A stretch of DNA of 53,682 nucleotides from Persephonella marina EX-H1 (GCF_000021565.1 NC_012439.1:1-53682); one strand, 5' to 3'; positions 8,012-17,008 are shown, numbered from the stretch's first letter. The notes: a model not told the origin generated them from the sequence alone. Program-made: numbers and translations.

Positions 8012-8484
8012 TTTATCTCCTTTAGTAAGTAAAAATTTGCATACATAGAAAGTCCTATCATCATTACTAAAATAACTATTCCACTATAGGCTACTATGCG
8101 TGCTATAAAGGAAAATCCTATAAGCTCCTTACGGAATTTTTGCAGTTCTCTAAGATTTTGGTATGTTTTATCGTTTTTGTAGTAAGGGTGTTTATCTTTA
8201 ATTTTGAGTATTTCTTCTTTAATTTCCAGTTCGGCATTTTCTTTTCCATCTTCTATGTATGCAAAGATTACATAAATGAATGGATAGTAAGTTAGGAAGG
8301 TTATGGTGAATTGAGAAAGAAAAATTTTCTTTAGAGTTTCCATATTTAAACCTTCTTTGTGCATAAAGTAATAAGAAAGTCCCAAAATGAAGAAAACAAC
8401 ATTTATGCTATATAGTATGAAATAAGCTTTTTTCCCTTTTAGTAAGAATGAAAAAATTATGTATTCTATATACTTTCTTTTCAT
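8008..8484 (-). CDS. Multi-pass membrane protein, 158 aa
   Basis: Three hydrophobic segments are clear: about 20-40, 55-75 and 127-150. A charged cytoplasmic-type loop (about 78-120) lies before the last one. AAAGG lies upstream of the ATG. It lies 12 bases after the 371-aa gene and overlaps the recombinase gene, so it is co-transcribed with both. No family recognised. Confidence 0.75.
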   Translation of the reverse strand: MKRKYIEYIIFSFLLKGKKAYFILYSINVVFFILGLSYYFMHKEGLNMETLKKIFLSQFTITFLTYYPFIYVIFAYIEDGKENAELEIKEEILKIKDKHPYYKNDKTYQNLRELQKFRKELIGFSFIARIVAYSGIVILVMMIGLSMYANFYLLKEIK

Positions 8485-8496
8485 TGTTGTTAACCT

Positions 8497-9612
8497 TTAG
8501 GTTGTATAAATTCTTTCTTTATCTTTATCAATTTTGCCTTTTCCTATAAGGGCTGGTCTTACATAAGTCCAATCTTTTTTGTATTTTGGATGTTTGAGAA
8601 ATCTGATATGTCCTCTTCTCCAGTGGGGTTTCTTAGGTTTCCCAGCCTTTTCCAGTTCGCTGTAATAATACTGAGCTGTTTTAGTTCCTACTATGTGGAT
8701 TTTTGTGTATCTGCTAATTTCCTTGTTTATTTTTTCCAGTTTCTTCCTGTTGTTTTGTTTCTCATAAAACTCTTTTCTTTTTATTAGTTTTTCTGGAGCT
8801 GTTTCTATGCTTGAAGTATCATCATTTATGTGATTTAGGTAGAGTAGAAAGTTAATTATTATCCTTGATAGGCTTTTTATGGTAATTGCTGTTTGTAATG
8901 CAATATCCCCTTTGGCATTTGTTGCATTAAGGAAGTTCTCTATATTCTTGTCTATTTCTTTCTTTATTTTTTCTAAAGTATCTTCTCTTGAATGGTAAAT
9001 TTGAATTGGCAACTTGTTGAACATTTTTCCGTTGCTATGTTCGTATATTATGGATATGTATAAAAGATTCTTATCCTTTATCTCTTCAAATTTTACAAAC
9101 ATTTCTGTCAGTTTTAGTTCTTCTTCTCTTTTGGGGTAGTTCTCAAGTTTAATTACAAAAGCATTGTAGGGGGGACTAATAAATTTAGCTTCTATATTTT
9201 CGGGAAAATCTGTTTGATTTAAGAGTCTCCAGAATTCTTCTTTGATGAAAAACACCTGGTTGCCGTATTCTTCTATACTTTTTACTAACAGTATGTCTAA
9301 AGCATAGCTTACAATTAAAAAGTTCATTGCCCTTTCAAATTCTTCGTAGTCTGCAATTTTCAATTTTATAGCATTCTCTATATAGTTTAAATTTTCCTGA
9401 TATATCTCCCCAAATGTATCTTTTGTAAAGTATTTTTTTAGTGTATTTATGATACTGTAAGGGTTTTGAGAAAGCTTTTCATAAATACCAAGTTCAAATT
9501 GTTTATATTCGTCCCAAGTTGCTTTAGTAAGGTTTTTATAGAAGGTCGTCCCTTTTAACTTTTTTTTAAGCTTTACATAAAGAAGCGATTGTTTTACTTT
9601 TTCAATATTCAT
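8497..9612 (-). CDS. Unknown 371-aa protein with an HWRRGH C-terminal motif
   Basis: A long Lys/Glu-rich body ends in HWRRGHIRFL...WTYVRPALIGKG (from about residue 329). From memory, a similar His-Trp-Arg-Arg-Gly-His plus Trp-x-x-Pro ending occurs in mobile-element proteins related to the anti-Cas12a protein AcrVA2. I could not check this, and the rest of the sequence gives no support either way. Its ATG overlaps the stop of the small zeta-partner gene (ATGA), tying it to the kinase module. It may be a defence or anti-defence protein. Function unproven. Confidence 0.75.
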   Translation of the reverse strand: MNIEKVKQSLLYVKLKKKLKGTTFYKNLTKATWDEYKQFELGIYEKLSQNPYSIINTLKKYFTKDTFGEIYQENLNYIENAIKLKIADYEEFERAMNFLIVSYALDILLVKSIEEYGNQVFFIKEEFWRLLNQTDFPENIEAKFISPPYNAFVIKLENYPKREEELKLTEMFVKFEEIKDKNLLYISIIYEHSNGKMFNKLPIQIYHSREDTLEKIKKEIDKNIENFLNATNAKGDIALQTAITIKSLSRIIINFLLYLNHINDDTSSIETAPEKLIKRKEFYEKQNNRKKLEKINKEISRYTKIHIVGTKTAQYYYSELEKAGKPKKPHWRRGHIRFLKHPKYKKDWTYVRPALIGKGKIDKDKERIYTT

Positions 9613-9824
9613 TTTTTACTTGCATTTTCTTTTTTAAATCTTTTAAAAACATTTTTATAAATATCTGGGACTTCTGTTGTTATAGTCCCATCTGGAAGCT
9701 CAAAATAAAATTTCCCATTTTTACAATAAACATTTGGAATGCCTTTTTTTAAACTTTCTTGCTGTGCTTTTCTTACGGCTCTGTTTCCTATTGAAATTAT
9801 GTCTATTAATAAGGATTTATCCAT
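9609..9824 (-). CDS. Small partner (candidate antitoxin) of the zeta-like kinase
   Basis: This 71-aa protein has a helical start with RKAQQESLKKGIPNVY followed by KFYFELPDGTIT. This resembles small proteins commonly found beside zeta-like kinases, in which the G-IPNVY and ELPDG stretches recur. It starts within the end of the kinase gene (8-base overlap) and overlaps the 371-aa gene by 4 bases. The toxin-first order is the reverse of the classic epsilon-zeta arrangement. Calling it an antitoxin is inference. Confidence 0.7.
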   Translation of the reverse strand: MDKSLLIDIISIGNRAVRKAQQESLKKGIPNVYCKNGKFYFELPDGTITTEVPDIYKNVFKRFKKENASKK

Positions 9825-10356
9825 TTTCTATATCCTCCAAGAAAATTTCATAAAGCTCGGGTATGCATATCTTTTCATCGTCAGCAACTAATATAAAATC
9901 GTCTTTACCATTAAATATTAAACTCCATTCATGAACTAAGTCTTTTATTTCCATAAACATTTTCTTGCTTCTGTAATATCTTCTTTTAATATCTTCTTCT
10001 GGAACAAAATGACCACCCTGGGCGGTTCTATGTTCCACTCTTAAAACATTTTCTTCAGGATTGGATAAAAAGATATAAATAAGCTTAACCTTAAATCCTT
10101 TTTGTTTTGCTTCTTTAATTAATTGTTTTATGTATTTTCCTGAAAGTGTAGTTTCTATCACGAAAGAACTATTTTGATTTAATTTTTTCTTAACAGCTTT
10201 TAAAAATTTCCTACCAGCTTCTATATTGCTTTTGCAATGTTTTGCTATTTCATCAGTATTTAAAAATTCAAGGTTATTTTCCTTGCAGAAAACTTTAGCA
10301 AAAGTGGTTTTACCACTCCCGTTAGCTCCAGCTACTATGAATAGTGTTTTTTCCAT
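9817..10356 (-). CDS. Zeta-toxin-like P-loop kinase
   Basis: Walker A is GANGSGKT (residues 10-17), an acidic site lies in NTDE (Asp35), and IETTLSGK is near 67-74. The family signature GGHFVPEEDIKRRYYRS is in the last third. Zeta kinases phosphorylate UDP-N-acetylglucosamine or other small substrates and poison cells unless neutralised. At 179 aa this one is short, of the single-domain AAA_33/zeta-like type. It is first in its operon, with AGAGG before the ATG and a candidate promoter just upstream. A role in plasmid addiction is likely but not shown. Confidence 0.85.
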   Translation of the reverse strand: MEKTLFIVAGANGSGKTTFAKVFCKENNLEFLNTDEIAKHCKSNIEAGRKFLKAVKKKLNQNSSFVIETTLSGKYIKQLIKEAKQKGFKVKLIYIFLSNPEENVLRVEHRTAQGGHFVPEEDIKRRYYRSKKMFMEIKDLVHEWSLIFNGKDDFILVADDEKICIPELYEIFLEDIENG

Positions 10357-10385
10357 AAAAGTAGCCTCTTAATTTGCTTGTTTTT

Positions 10386-10414
10386 ATTATAATTTATTTC
10401 TACCTAAAACACAA
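10386..10414 (-). promoter_or_regulatory. Candidate promoter for the zeta-kinase operon
   Basis: On the minus strand a perfect TATAAT (10386-10391) lies 17 bases from a poor -35 TTGTGT (10409-10414). The kinase ATG is 30 bases downstream of the -10 box. No repeats or operators are obvious around it. Confidence 0.4.
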
Positions 10415-10456
10415 TACCTTAATATAAATTATGGTAAAGCCTTTATTTTCAATAAT

Positions 10457-10873
10457 TCAATCAGTATAAACATCTGAAAGTGTTGATTTTACTTGTTTGC
10501 GGGCTTCCAGCTCTGTTGCTGTCATTATTCTTACAAAGTCCTTCCAGTTTTTGTTATTTCTTAACAGGGTCTTTATATAGGGGTTTCTATTGATAACTGC
10601 TATACTATTGTGTCTTATAGCATTTAGAAACAACATTTCATTTGGTTTACCTGTAAATTCCGTATCTGAAATAAAGAATGGTGTATTTACAACACTTGCC
10701 ATACCTTGATAATTATCCAGAGCATATTTGATTACTCTTATAATATCGCCACTTTTTTCTTTTGATGATAAATCATCAAGGAATTTTTGAAGCTTAAACT
10801 CCCAAATTAGATTTTTGTTTTTGCAATATCTATTTACAATTTCTTTTACCTTTTTCTTTGTAAGTTTTTTCAT
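10457..10873 (-). CDS. Unknown basic protein, 138 aa
   Basis: This soluble, basic, largely helical protein contains MASVVNTPFFISDTEFTG in its middle. AGGAACT lies before the ATG, and the 104-aa gene ends 11 bases upstream, so the two form an operon driven from 11231-11258. No recognised domain. A pair of one acidic and one basic small protein is the usual look of a toxin-antitoxin or regulator pair, but nothing further supports that. Confidence 0.7.
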   Translation of the reverse strand: MKKLTKKKVKEIVNRYCKNKNLIWEFKLQKFLDDLSSKEKSGDIIRVIKYALDNYQGMASVVNTPFFISDTEFTGKPNEMLFLNAIRHNSIAVINRNPYIKTLLRNNKNWKDFVRIMTATELEARKQVKSTLSDVYTD

Positions 10874-10884
10874 AGTTCCTGCCC

Positions 10885-11199
10885 TTATGGAATGTCGTAT
10901 TCAAAGTCATAGTCCTGCCAAGATGGGTCAAATGCATCCTTGTCCATATCATAGAGTTCCTGCTGTGCTAATTGCCTATCATATTCAACTTCTGGGTCTG
11001 GTTCTGCCATATTTTCCTCTATCCATTTTTCTACTTCCTGATGAAGGTAAAAGCTAAAATCATCTGTAAGTTTTTCCTCAACAGCTGTTTTAAGTTCTTC
11101 AAATTCCTCATCTGTAAGTTTTATGCCGAAATGTTCTTCTATTTCTTCTTTCTCAAGCCAGTTTGGAACGATAGCCTTCTTCAGGTCTATTTTTTCCAT
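10885..11199 (-). CDS. Unknown acidic protein, 104 aa
   Basis: This strongly acidic protein ends FDPSWQDYDFEYDIP and begins MEKIDLKKAIVPNWL. I use the ATG at 11199, which has AAGGAG in front, and not the upstream start at 11232, which would lie inside the -10 box. It is the first gene of an operon with the basic 138-aa protein, under an operator-bearing promoter. Function unknown. Confidence 0.75.
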   Translation of the reverse strand: MEKIDLKKAIVPNWLEKEEIEEHFGIKLTDEEFEELKTAVEEKLTDDFSFYLHQEVEKWIEENMAEPDPEVEYDRQLAQQELYDMDKDAFDPSWQDYDFEYDIP

Positions 11200-11230
11200 T
11201 CTTTTTACTCCTTTATGTGTTTGTATTAAC

Positions 11231-11258
11231 AATATATTACAATGTAATGCAATGTCAA
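11231..11258 (-). promoter_or_regulatory. Promoter with ATTACA/TGTAAT operator
   Basis: On the minus strand TTGACA (11253-11258) and TATATT (11231-11236) are 16 bases apart. The spacer contains the palindrome ATTACAATGTAAT (11236-11248). Nearly the same block, from the -35 box through the -10 box, occurs at 47653-47680. A related direct repeat lies before the ribbon-helix-helix gene at 17722. The placement inside the spacer is ideal for repression. Confidence 0.65.
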
Positions 11259-11319
11259 GACACTTGTGGTGAAAAATTCCGTTTTATATATAAAAGAATA
11301 TTTGGAGGTTAAAAATAGG

Positions 11320-11469
11320 ATGAGAAGAAGGAAGGCAAAAGAAGTGGAGCTGGTTAGGATAGTTTATTTACTTATATTCATAATTCTAATTACTATATGG
11401 AGTTTCTCCAGTAAAGGTTTGAGTTCCATAATCGCTATCAAAGTAGCTGTTTATCTTATTTTTGATTAA
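11320..11469 (+). CDS. Possible small membrane protein, 49 aa
   Basis: This short plus-strand frame has GGAGG 10 bases before its ATG, a basic start (MRRRKAKEVE) and one hydrophobic span. It ends inside the 3' end of traN, overlapping it convergently by 84 bases, which is unusual here. It may be real or a chance frame. Confidence 0.3.
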   Translation: MRRRKAKEVELVRIVYLLIFIILITIWSFSSKGLSSIIAIKVAVYLIFD

Positions 11470-13944
11470 GTTGGGGTCTATCTGCCCCTTCATTTTTGCT
11501 TCAAGATAGTTTTGTAGTTCAGTAAAGTCCATAGATGAAAAGTCAAGGTTTTTTATATCATCAAAAGTCAATGCTGAACAATTACCGCCTGCAAAGGAAT
11601 ACCCAAGCTGTTTATATGCCTGCTCTACAAGTATTCTGGCAAATACACTATCATAACAACAATACATGTATTTCTTTCTTAAGCATACAGAACCTATGCC
11701 GTATTTAACCTTCCAAGCACAGCCACTTTCTACATAATGACAGTTTCCACCTTTGATTAATCCATAAGTGTTATAGAACCCATGTGCTTCTGCACAACTT
11801 TTTGATGTGCAGGCATTACATTTGTTTGTTTGTGTAAAAATATCTATTGCAACAGATATAGCAAGCTGACCGTAAGGACTTGCTAAGAATGAAGCTGCAC
11901 CACTATTTAGTCCCATTTTCTCAAGCATTGATTGCATCATACTGTTGTCTCCAGCATCAGCCCAAGCCTGCCCAGCGGCACTTCCCATGCAGTCAGCTAC
12001 GCTTTCCTGTGATACTGCTGTTGCATCTCCAGTAGTAGCAAAATCAACTCCAGCAACGGCAGGAGAGAGACAAGAACCTAAATAGTCCTGAACAAAAGTT
12101 GTTGCGGCTGACAGGAATTGAGCCCCTAATTGCATAACAATGAAAGAAACCATTTTTTGCTTGAAATAGTCCATAGGGTTTTCAAAGACCGAACTAAACC
12201 ATCCGCTATCACATCTCATATATTTTCCAGCCCATACATGTTTTAACTCATTGGCTAATTGTGCTAAAGCCATAGCTTTGTTAAACTCATTTGAAAAGTC
12301 TTTGTTTTCAACCTCTACACTTCTTACAGGATACGATACTCCATTACAAACAGATTTAGTTTCATACTTTACACATTGCTGTTTAGTTATGGTTGCTGGA
12401 CATTCATACTGAATGGCAAACTCTGAACATACATTTTTATTTGAGTTATTTATGTCTATCGCAAATTTATTACAGGCTAAAGATGATAGGTCATTGAGAT
12501 TATCTTGAAGTGTGCAATTACTACTAAAGGATGAACAGCTTGAAGTGTCAATTGTATCTGTATAACATCTGTAAGTTTCCCAGTGATACACCTTCCAGCC
12601 TAAACTGCTGTCGTGGCTATCCCAAGTAGAACCCCCATAATTCCAGCTTGTTGATGTTTCTGTATCTGAAAAGTTATAGTCATTGCTTCCGCAACCAGAA
12701 CCTATACAGTGGACTATCTTGAGCTTGTAATCAATAGTTAAGTTTCGTGTATTTCTGTATAGAGTAAAGACTTGTCCATTTATAGAACAGCTTGTATGTT
12801 TTTCACCGATTATTTGCCCTGTTCTGCTATCTTTAATGAAAGCATCTACTCTTGTATTGTCATCATCACAAGAGTTTCCTGTATATATATAAACAACCAA
12901 ATCAGTCCCATCAGGAACTTGAATATTTCTTCCAATGAATACTTGTCCTGAACTACCACCTATATTACTATGCCTACCTGCAAGTTCACATATAGTAGTA
13001 TTCCCATAGGTTCTTGTTGAGTAAGGACAAGGAGTTATGTCATCTGATACTTTTATACAGCTTGGGTTGTTAGCTAAATCTTGAGCTTGTTGACTACCTG
13101 CTTCAACCTTATATTCTGTATAGCTTCTTGGAGCGAGGCAAGTTTTTATTTCTGTCCCTTGAACATTTACAGTTTCGTATTGAATGCAAGTTTTTGTAGT
13201 ATTGCATGTTTCAGTTTTGCATGTTGCTATGCTTCCATCTGGACAGGTTGCTTGGTTTGAATTATCGGGACAATCAACTTTAGTTCCATCTGGACATTCA
13301 GCTGGACATTTTAATACCTGTTCATATTCTCTACAAACTTTCCTAACATCTGAGGGACACTCATAAACATAAGTTCCAAGATTTATTCCACTTGAAGTTG
13401 GCACTTGGACATAACCACATGTAGTTCCATAGGCATCACAGGTATATTGACTTGTTGTGTTAGCTTTATCAGGAATATTTCCAAAAGGTATGTATTCAAG
13501 AAAGGTGCATTTGTTTTTTATATCCCCGCAGTCATCTGCTACACATTCAGCTCTATTGGGATTGGTTTCACATCCCGGTCTATTTTTATCTATGTATATT
13601 CTACAAGATACATTTCCACCTTTTAGGCTCACATCTTCCCAAGTTTTACATCTACTAACAAGTCTGCAATAACTTTGATTTTCAAATGTGCTGAATAAAG
13701 CTGAGTTATCCTGTCCTTCGCATTCATATACATATTCTTTCTTCCACCAGTTCCTACAAACTTCAACACCATTTATTGTTTTACAGGATGGTCCGTCATT
13801 TCTTACTTCTTTTAAATGGCATTTTCCCCCGAATGTAGGGTCTGCTGGACAGGTTGTTTTAGTGCTTTCGGTTATTACAGCTGCAAATGAAAAACTTATA
13901 AAAGCAATTAATTGCAGTATTATTACTGATTTACTTCTGTGCAT
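11386..13944 (-). CDS. traN: TraN-like outer-membrane mating-pair stabilisation protein
   Basis: TraN is a secreted Cys-rich outer-membrane protein that stabilises mating contacts. This one has a signal peptide (about residues 1-22, ending FAA). It has dozens of Cys across about 800 residues. The typical C-terminal signature includes KYMYCCYDSVFARILVEQA and then LDFSSMDFTEL. At 852 aa it is larger than F TraN (602 aa). The extra length is in the N-terminal and middle Cys-rich part, the region that recognises recipients in other systems. It follows traW-traU-trbC and two other Cys-rich secreted proteins in block 2 of the transfer genes. Confidence 0.9.
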   Translation of the reverse strand: MHRSKSVIILQLIAFISFSFAAVITESTKTTCPADPTFGGKCHLKEVRNDGPSCKTINGVEVCRNWWKKEYVYECEGQDNSALFSTFENQSYCRLVSRCKTWEDVSLKGGNVSCRIYIDKNRPGCETNPNRAECVADDCGDIKNKCTFLEYIPFGNIPDKANTTSQYTCDAYGTTCGYVQVPTSSGINLGTYVYECPSDVRKVCREYEQVLKCPAECPDGTKVDCPDNSNQATCPDGSIATCKTETCNTTKTCIQYETVNVQGTEIKTCLAPRSYTEYKVEAGSQQAQDLANNPSCIKVSDDITPCPYSTRTYGNTTICELAGRHSNIGGSSGQVFIGRNIQVPDGTDLVVYIYTGNSCDDDNTRVDAFIKDSRTGQIIGEKHTSCSINGQVFTLYRNTRNLTIDYKLKIVHCIGSGCGSNDYNFSDTETSTSWNYGGSTWDSHDSSLGWKVYHWETYRCYTDTIDTSSCSSFSSNCTLQDNLNDLSSLACNKFAIDINNSNKNVCSEFAIQYECPATITKQQCVKYETKSVCNGVSYPVRSVEVENKDFSNEFNKAMALAQLANELKHVWAGKYMRCDSGWFSSVFENPMDYFKQKMVSFIVMQLGAQFLSAATTFVQDYLGSCLSPAVAGVDFATTGDATAVSQESVADCMGSAAGQAWADAGDNSMMQSMLEKMGLNSGAASFLASPYGQLAISVAIDIFTQTNKCNACTSKSCAEAHGFYNTYGLIKGGNCHYVESGCAWKVKYGIGSVCLRKKYMYCCYDSVFARILVEQAYKQLGYSFAGGNCSALTFDDIKNLDFSSMDFTELQNYLEAKMKGQIDPNLIKNKINSYFDSDYGTQTFTGETPYSN

Positions 13945-14813
13945 TGTCCCTGCTCCCTACAATTTAATTCGCAAACAGATTTATCCCCTTGATACCAGTT
14001 ATTGTTATACGAACATTTGAAATAATTACAGCCTGTTTTACATGCAGTTTCATCTGTAAACCAAGAGCTGTCATAACTACACTGCCACATACCTATACTG
14101 TTTGTGGTCATATTTGTAGTATCTATGTTTCCAGTTGCACACCAAGTTCCAATGTTTGTAGAATTGCAGTTATATGGAGAGCAATAAGCAATACCTCTTG
14201 ACTGTTCTACACAAGTTCCTCCAGCATACGGACAGGTATAGTCTATAATAGGGTCGGCTTCGCATAATTTTGTTGTTGGATTGTAAGTATAGCCACTTGG
14301 GCAGGATACGCATCCAGCATAGGCTTTGTCAAAAGCCACCCACTTCCCGCAAGCCCAGCTGGTTGTTGACCAGTTGTCCTTGTAGCATAGTCTTGCAAGC
14401 CCGTTATTTACTTCTACTTTGACCTCATAAACATTGCTTCCATAGGTATATTTAACATAGGAAGTATCCGAGCCACACAGATTAGCCCAGTTTCCCCATT
14501 TATTCCCATAATAAATTCTAAATTGTTTGTTGCTTATCTCAAATTTAGGAGAATTATTAAGGCTTCCAGTTCCACCTAATTGCAAGTCAACCCAGTTTGT
14601 ATTTCCGCTTCCATAACACACCCAAGAATATCTTACTTTTTTCTTGTCGTTAGATACTTCCAGATAGTATTGGCAATCATTATTACAGTTGTAGGAACAT
14701 ATTTTGGATTTATATGTATCCCCGCCACCTATACAACCACCTAATATAAAAGCTATAAATCCTAAAATTCCAATTTTATAAAGGCTGTGCTTCGCACTTA
14801 CCAGTATTCGCAT
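13923..14813 (-). CDS. Cys-rich lipoprotein of the traN block
   Basis: The signal sequence ends in a good lipobox (LGGC, Cys27). The roughly 270-residue mature protein is rich in Cys, Trp, Tyr and Asn. Near residues 169-184 it contains CPSGYTYNPTTKLCEA, a short module that also ends the neighbouring 187-aa protein as CPSGGTYNANTGKCEA. It overlaps traN by 22 bases. It is probably surface exposed and may assist TraN in contact formation, a role inferred only from position and composition. Confidence 0.8.
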   Translation of the reverse strand: MRILVSAKHSLYKIGILGFIAFILGGCIGGGDTYKSKICSYNCNNDCQYYLEVSNDKKKVRYSWVCYGSGNTNWVDLQLGGTGSLNNSPKFEISNKQFRIYYGNKWGNWANLCGSDTSYVKYTYGSNVYEVKVEVNNGLARLCYKDNWSTTSWACGKWVAFDKAYAGCVSCPSGYTYNPTTKLCEADPIIDYTCPYAGGTCVEQSRGIAYCSPYNCNSTNIGTWCATGNIDTTNMTTNSIGMWQCSYDSSWFTDETACKTGCNYFKCSYNNNWYQGDKSVCELNCREQGQCTEVNQ

Positions 14814-15339
14814 TGTAGGTCCCTCCAGATGGACAACTTATACTTGTTTGACATTGTGTTTTTTGTATAGGACAAACAAAACCAGCTGTCAGTCTTTCAC
14901 ATTGAGCCGTTTGAATACAGCTGGATTGAATGCAGTCATGTTGTTTAAAGCAGTTGTTATTGCAAAGTGTGTTGTCGTTAAAAACCTCACCATTTAGAGA
15001 ACATTTGAATAGATTTTGAACTTTTACAATTCTTTCTTCATAGCATTTATATATACTTTTAGAACCTGAAGTCATATTGGACATTATTTCAATTAGTTTT
15101 TGTTTAGCATCAGGGCTTTGTATATCGGAAATGTTCCCATTTACTTTGCTTTCATCATATCCAAGTTTATTTCCTATACTACTTTTAAATTTAGAAGGGT
15201 CATTCAAGTATGTATTTTTCTGTTGATTTCCGAAATCTCTAATTCCCTGCTGGTCCACATTTCCATTTTTTAGCTTGTTATAGTCAAAAGCAAGTGCTAA
15301 ACCTGCTGTTAAAAGGATTAGAACTATTATTCTTTCCAT
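14776..15339 (-). CDS. Cys-rich secreted protein of the traN block
   Basis: A signal peptide (ending ALAFD) is followed by a polar, helical Asn/Lys-rich part to about residue 95. A Cys-rich domain of about a dozen Cys follows and ends in CPSGGTYNANTGKCEA. The layout recalls the N-terminal part of some long TraN proteins, so traN-related material may be spread over three genes here. It overlaps the 296-aa gene by 38 bases. GAGGAAGG precedes the ATG. Confidence 0.8.
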   Translation of the reverse strand: MERIIVLILLTAGLALAFDYNKLKNGNVDQQGIRDFGNQQKNTYLNDPSKFKSSIGNKLGYDESKVNGNISDIQSPDAKQKLIEIMSNMTSGSKSIYKCYEERIVKVQNLFKCSLNGEVFNDNTLCNNNCFKQHDCIQSSCIQTAQCERLTAGFVCPIQKTQCQTSISCPSGGTYNANTGKCEAQPL

Positions 15340-16043
15340 AATCCTTCCTCTTTAAATTTTTCTACTGCAAAATCAAGGGAAACATCTCCATACAAAACTG
15401 CTTTGAATTTACAAGATTTACTTCTGATAATCCCATAAGGTCTTTCTGGGCATTCAGCTATCACAAAAGCAGGAACTACTTCTGCATCTACAGCTTTGAA
15501 AATTAATGGATTTACCTTTACAGTCATATTATTCATAGCTTCATCTAAAGAGTTTAGATATTTCCAAGTTTTTTTGCTTATTCCTCTTAATACCCCATAA
15601 AACTCTAAGTTTTCATACTTCTGTGAAGCTAAAAATACATTTTTCACAGTTTGCATAGGAACGGATGTTGAGAATAAATAGAAAATTAGGTTTTTCTTTT
15701 CTGGTTTTCCTTCAAGTTTTAAACGAATATCAAGCCAGTTCTTACCATAGATGTTTTCTAAAAGCTTTAGGTTTACATTCTCTCCAAGTTTTTTGTATTC
15801 TGAAACATCAGCCTTATTTTCTGTGAGGCTTTTAAACTTTCCTACCTCCTTTAAATTTTCTGGTTTAACCATTAACATCTCCTCATCCACCTTTTGTTTC
15901 TTCTCCGTCAGTTCCTTAAAGTTTTTCTCTACTTCTTGGATATTTGTTTTGTTTTCCTCTACATACTTCTGTTCCTCGTCTGTTAAAGCAAAAGCGGATA
16001 CACATATTCCAAAGATTAAGGAAATTGAAATCCTAAACAGCAA
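15327..16043 (-). CDS. trbC: TrbC-like F-type pilus assembly protein
   Basis: This periplasmic protein has a signal peptide (ending AFA) and a Lys/Glu coiled-coil-like stretch (about 20-80). It then has the TrbC thioredoxin-like region starting FYLFSTSVPMQTVKNVFLA. Its partner in F is TraW. At 238 aa it is close to F TrbC (212 aa). The start is TTG at 16043 with GGAGG upstream, inside the end of traU. The order traW-traU-trbC matches F. Confidence 0.87.
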   Translation of the reverse strand: MLFRISISLIFGICVSAFALTDEEQKYVEENKTNIQEVEKNFKELTEKKQKVDEEMLMVKPENLKEVGKFKSLTENKADVSEYKKLGENVNLKLLENIYGKNWLDIRLKLEGKPEKKNLIFYLFSTSVPMQTVKNVFLASQKYENLEFYGVLRGISKKTWKYLNSLDEAMNNMTVKVNPLIFKAVDAEVVPAFVIAECPERPYGIIRSKSCKFKAVLYGDVSLDFAVEKFKEEGLWKE

Positions 16044-17008
16044 TTTCTAATCCTCCAGATAGTCCAGATGTTTTCCTCTTTTGATGGATATTTTTTGAAC
16101 CAGCTCCATTTGGGTGGAAAGTCTCCAATCGGGATTGCATCCCAAGCCACAGGGTAGGAAAGATTAAGCCAGTATTGGCTCTTAACAATAACTGGAAAGA
16201 ATTTAGGTTGACATGCTACATCAGAAGGGATAGGAAAACCGCTTGAAAAATTACTTGCCCATCCAAGACCAGATACTTCTTTATAGACTTTGAGTTGCAG
16301 GCTTTCATGAAGCAGGTCTATTAGCTTTACAGCCGTTAAGGCACTTTCTACAACACTATCCTTACCTCTGGTTGTGGTGGTGTTGGGTTGTATTGCCCCC
16401 CAACAACCAGCACAATAGAAAAGTCCATTTCTAACCGTTTCAAATGTATCTACATTTGAAGGAAAAACTACTGAACTTGAAACACAATCAGCAAGACATA
16501 GAACCTGTGCTATTGGATTTGCAAATAGTAATTTCCAAGGTTGGGCAATCATAGCCAGTTCATCATCCCATAGTAAAGGGTTTATCTCTGATAAACCGGT
16601 AGGAATAATATCAAACTCTAAATCATGCATAGTGCAGAGGTTATCAAATGTTATATTTAGAACGCCAAAAACAGGGTATTTTATGTAATGTGCGTTGGTT
16701 TTAGCCCCTTTCTTGCCTAAATTTGTTCCATCCTTTTTCTGAACAGAGAATTTATCTCTCGTAGAACCAAAACAAATAAAATCCCATGCTTTGTTTGGTG
16801 TCTCTATGAAGGCAATGGGTTCTGCAAGCTGAAGTTTTACTCCAACTTTTATAGCTCCAGATGTAGAACATACACAAGTTCCTTTAAACTCTATCGTGTC
16901 TGCAAAGAAAGACCAGTCAACCGTTGAAATCGGATTAATACAAGGTGGTGTAGCGGCTAAACTTATACTAAAGCTACTTATTAGTGTCATCAACACTTTT
17001 CTTATCAT
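16016..17008 (-). CDS. traU: TraU, F-type mating-pair protein
   Basis: This periplasmic Cys-rich protein is needed for DNA transfer in F-type systems. The hallmarks are clear: CINPISTVDWSFF after the signal peptide, and LSEINPLLWDDELAMI. Further on come the Cys motifs VLCLADCVSS and YCAGCWG, and then the late region TAVKLIDLLHESLQLK. The length, 330 aa, equals F TraU. It overlaps traW by 35 bases and trbC by 28 bases. Confidence 0.95.
   Translation of the reverse strand: MIRKVLMTLISSFSISLAATPPCINPISTVDWSFFADTIEFKGTCVCSTSGAIKVGVKLQLAEPIAFIETPNKAWDFICFGSTRDKFSVQKKDGTNLGKKGAKTNAHYIKYPVFGVLNITFDNLCTMHDLEFDIIPTGLSEINPLLWDDELAMIAQPWKLLFANPIAQVLCLADCVSSSVVFPSNVDTFETVRNGLFYCAGCWGAIQPNTTTTRGKDSVVESALTAVKLIDLLHESLQLKVYKEVSGLGWASNFSSGFPIPSDVACQPKFFPVIVKSQYWLNLSYPVAWDAIPIGDFPPKWSWFKKYPSKEENIWTIWRIRNCCLGFQFP

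Noticed and set aside
13904-13915. Eighth palindrome copy (GCAATTAATTGC)
   Set aside because: It lies in the traN signal-peptide codons and lacks the outer bases, so it is too weak to count.
13184-14201. Plus-strand Cys/Ser-rich frames opposite traN and the lipoprotein
   Set aside because: They are shadows of Cys-rich genes, lack ribosome sites and overlap certain coding sequence.
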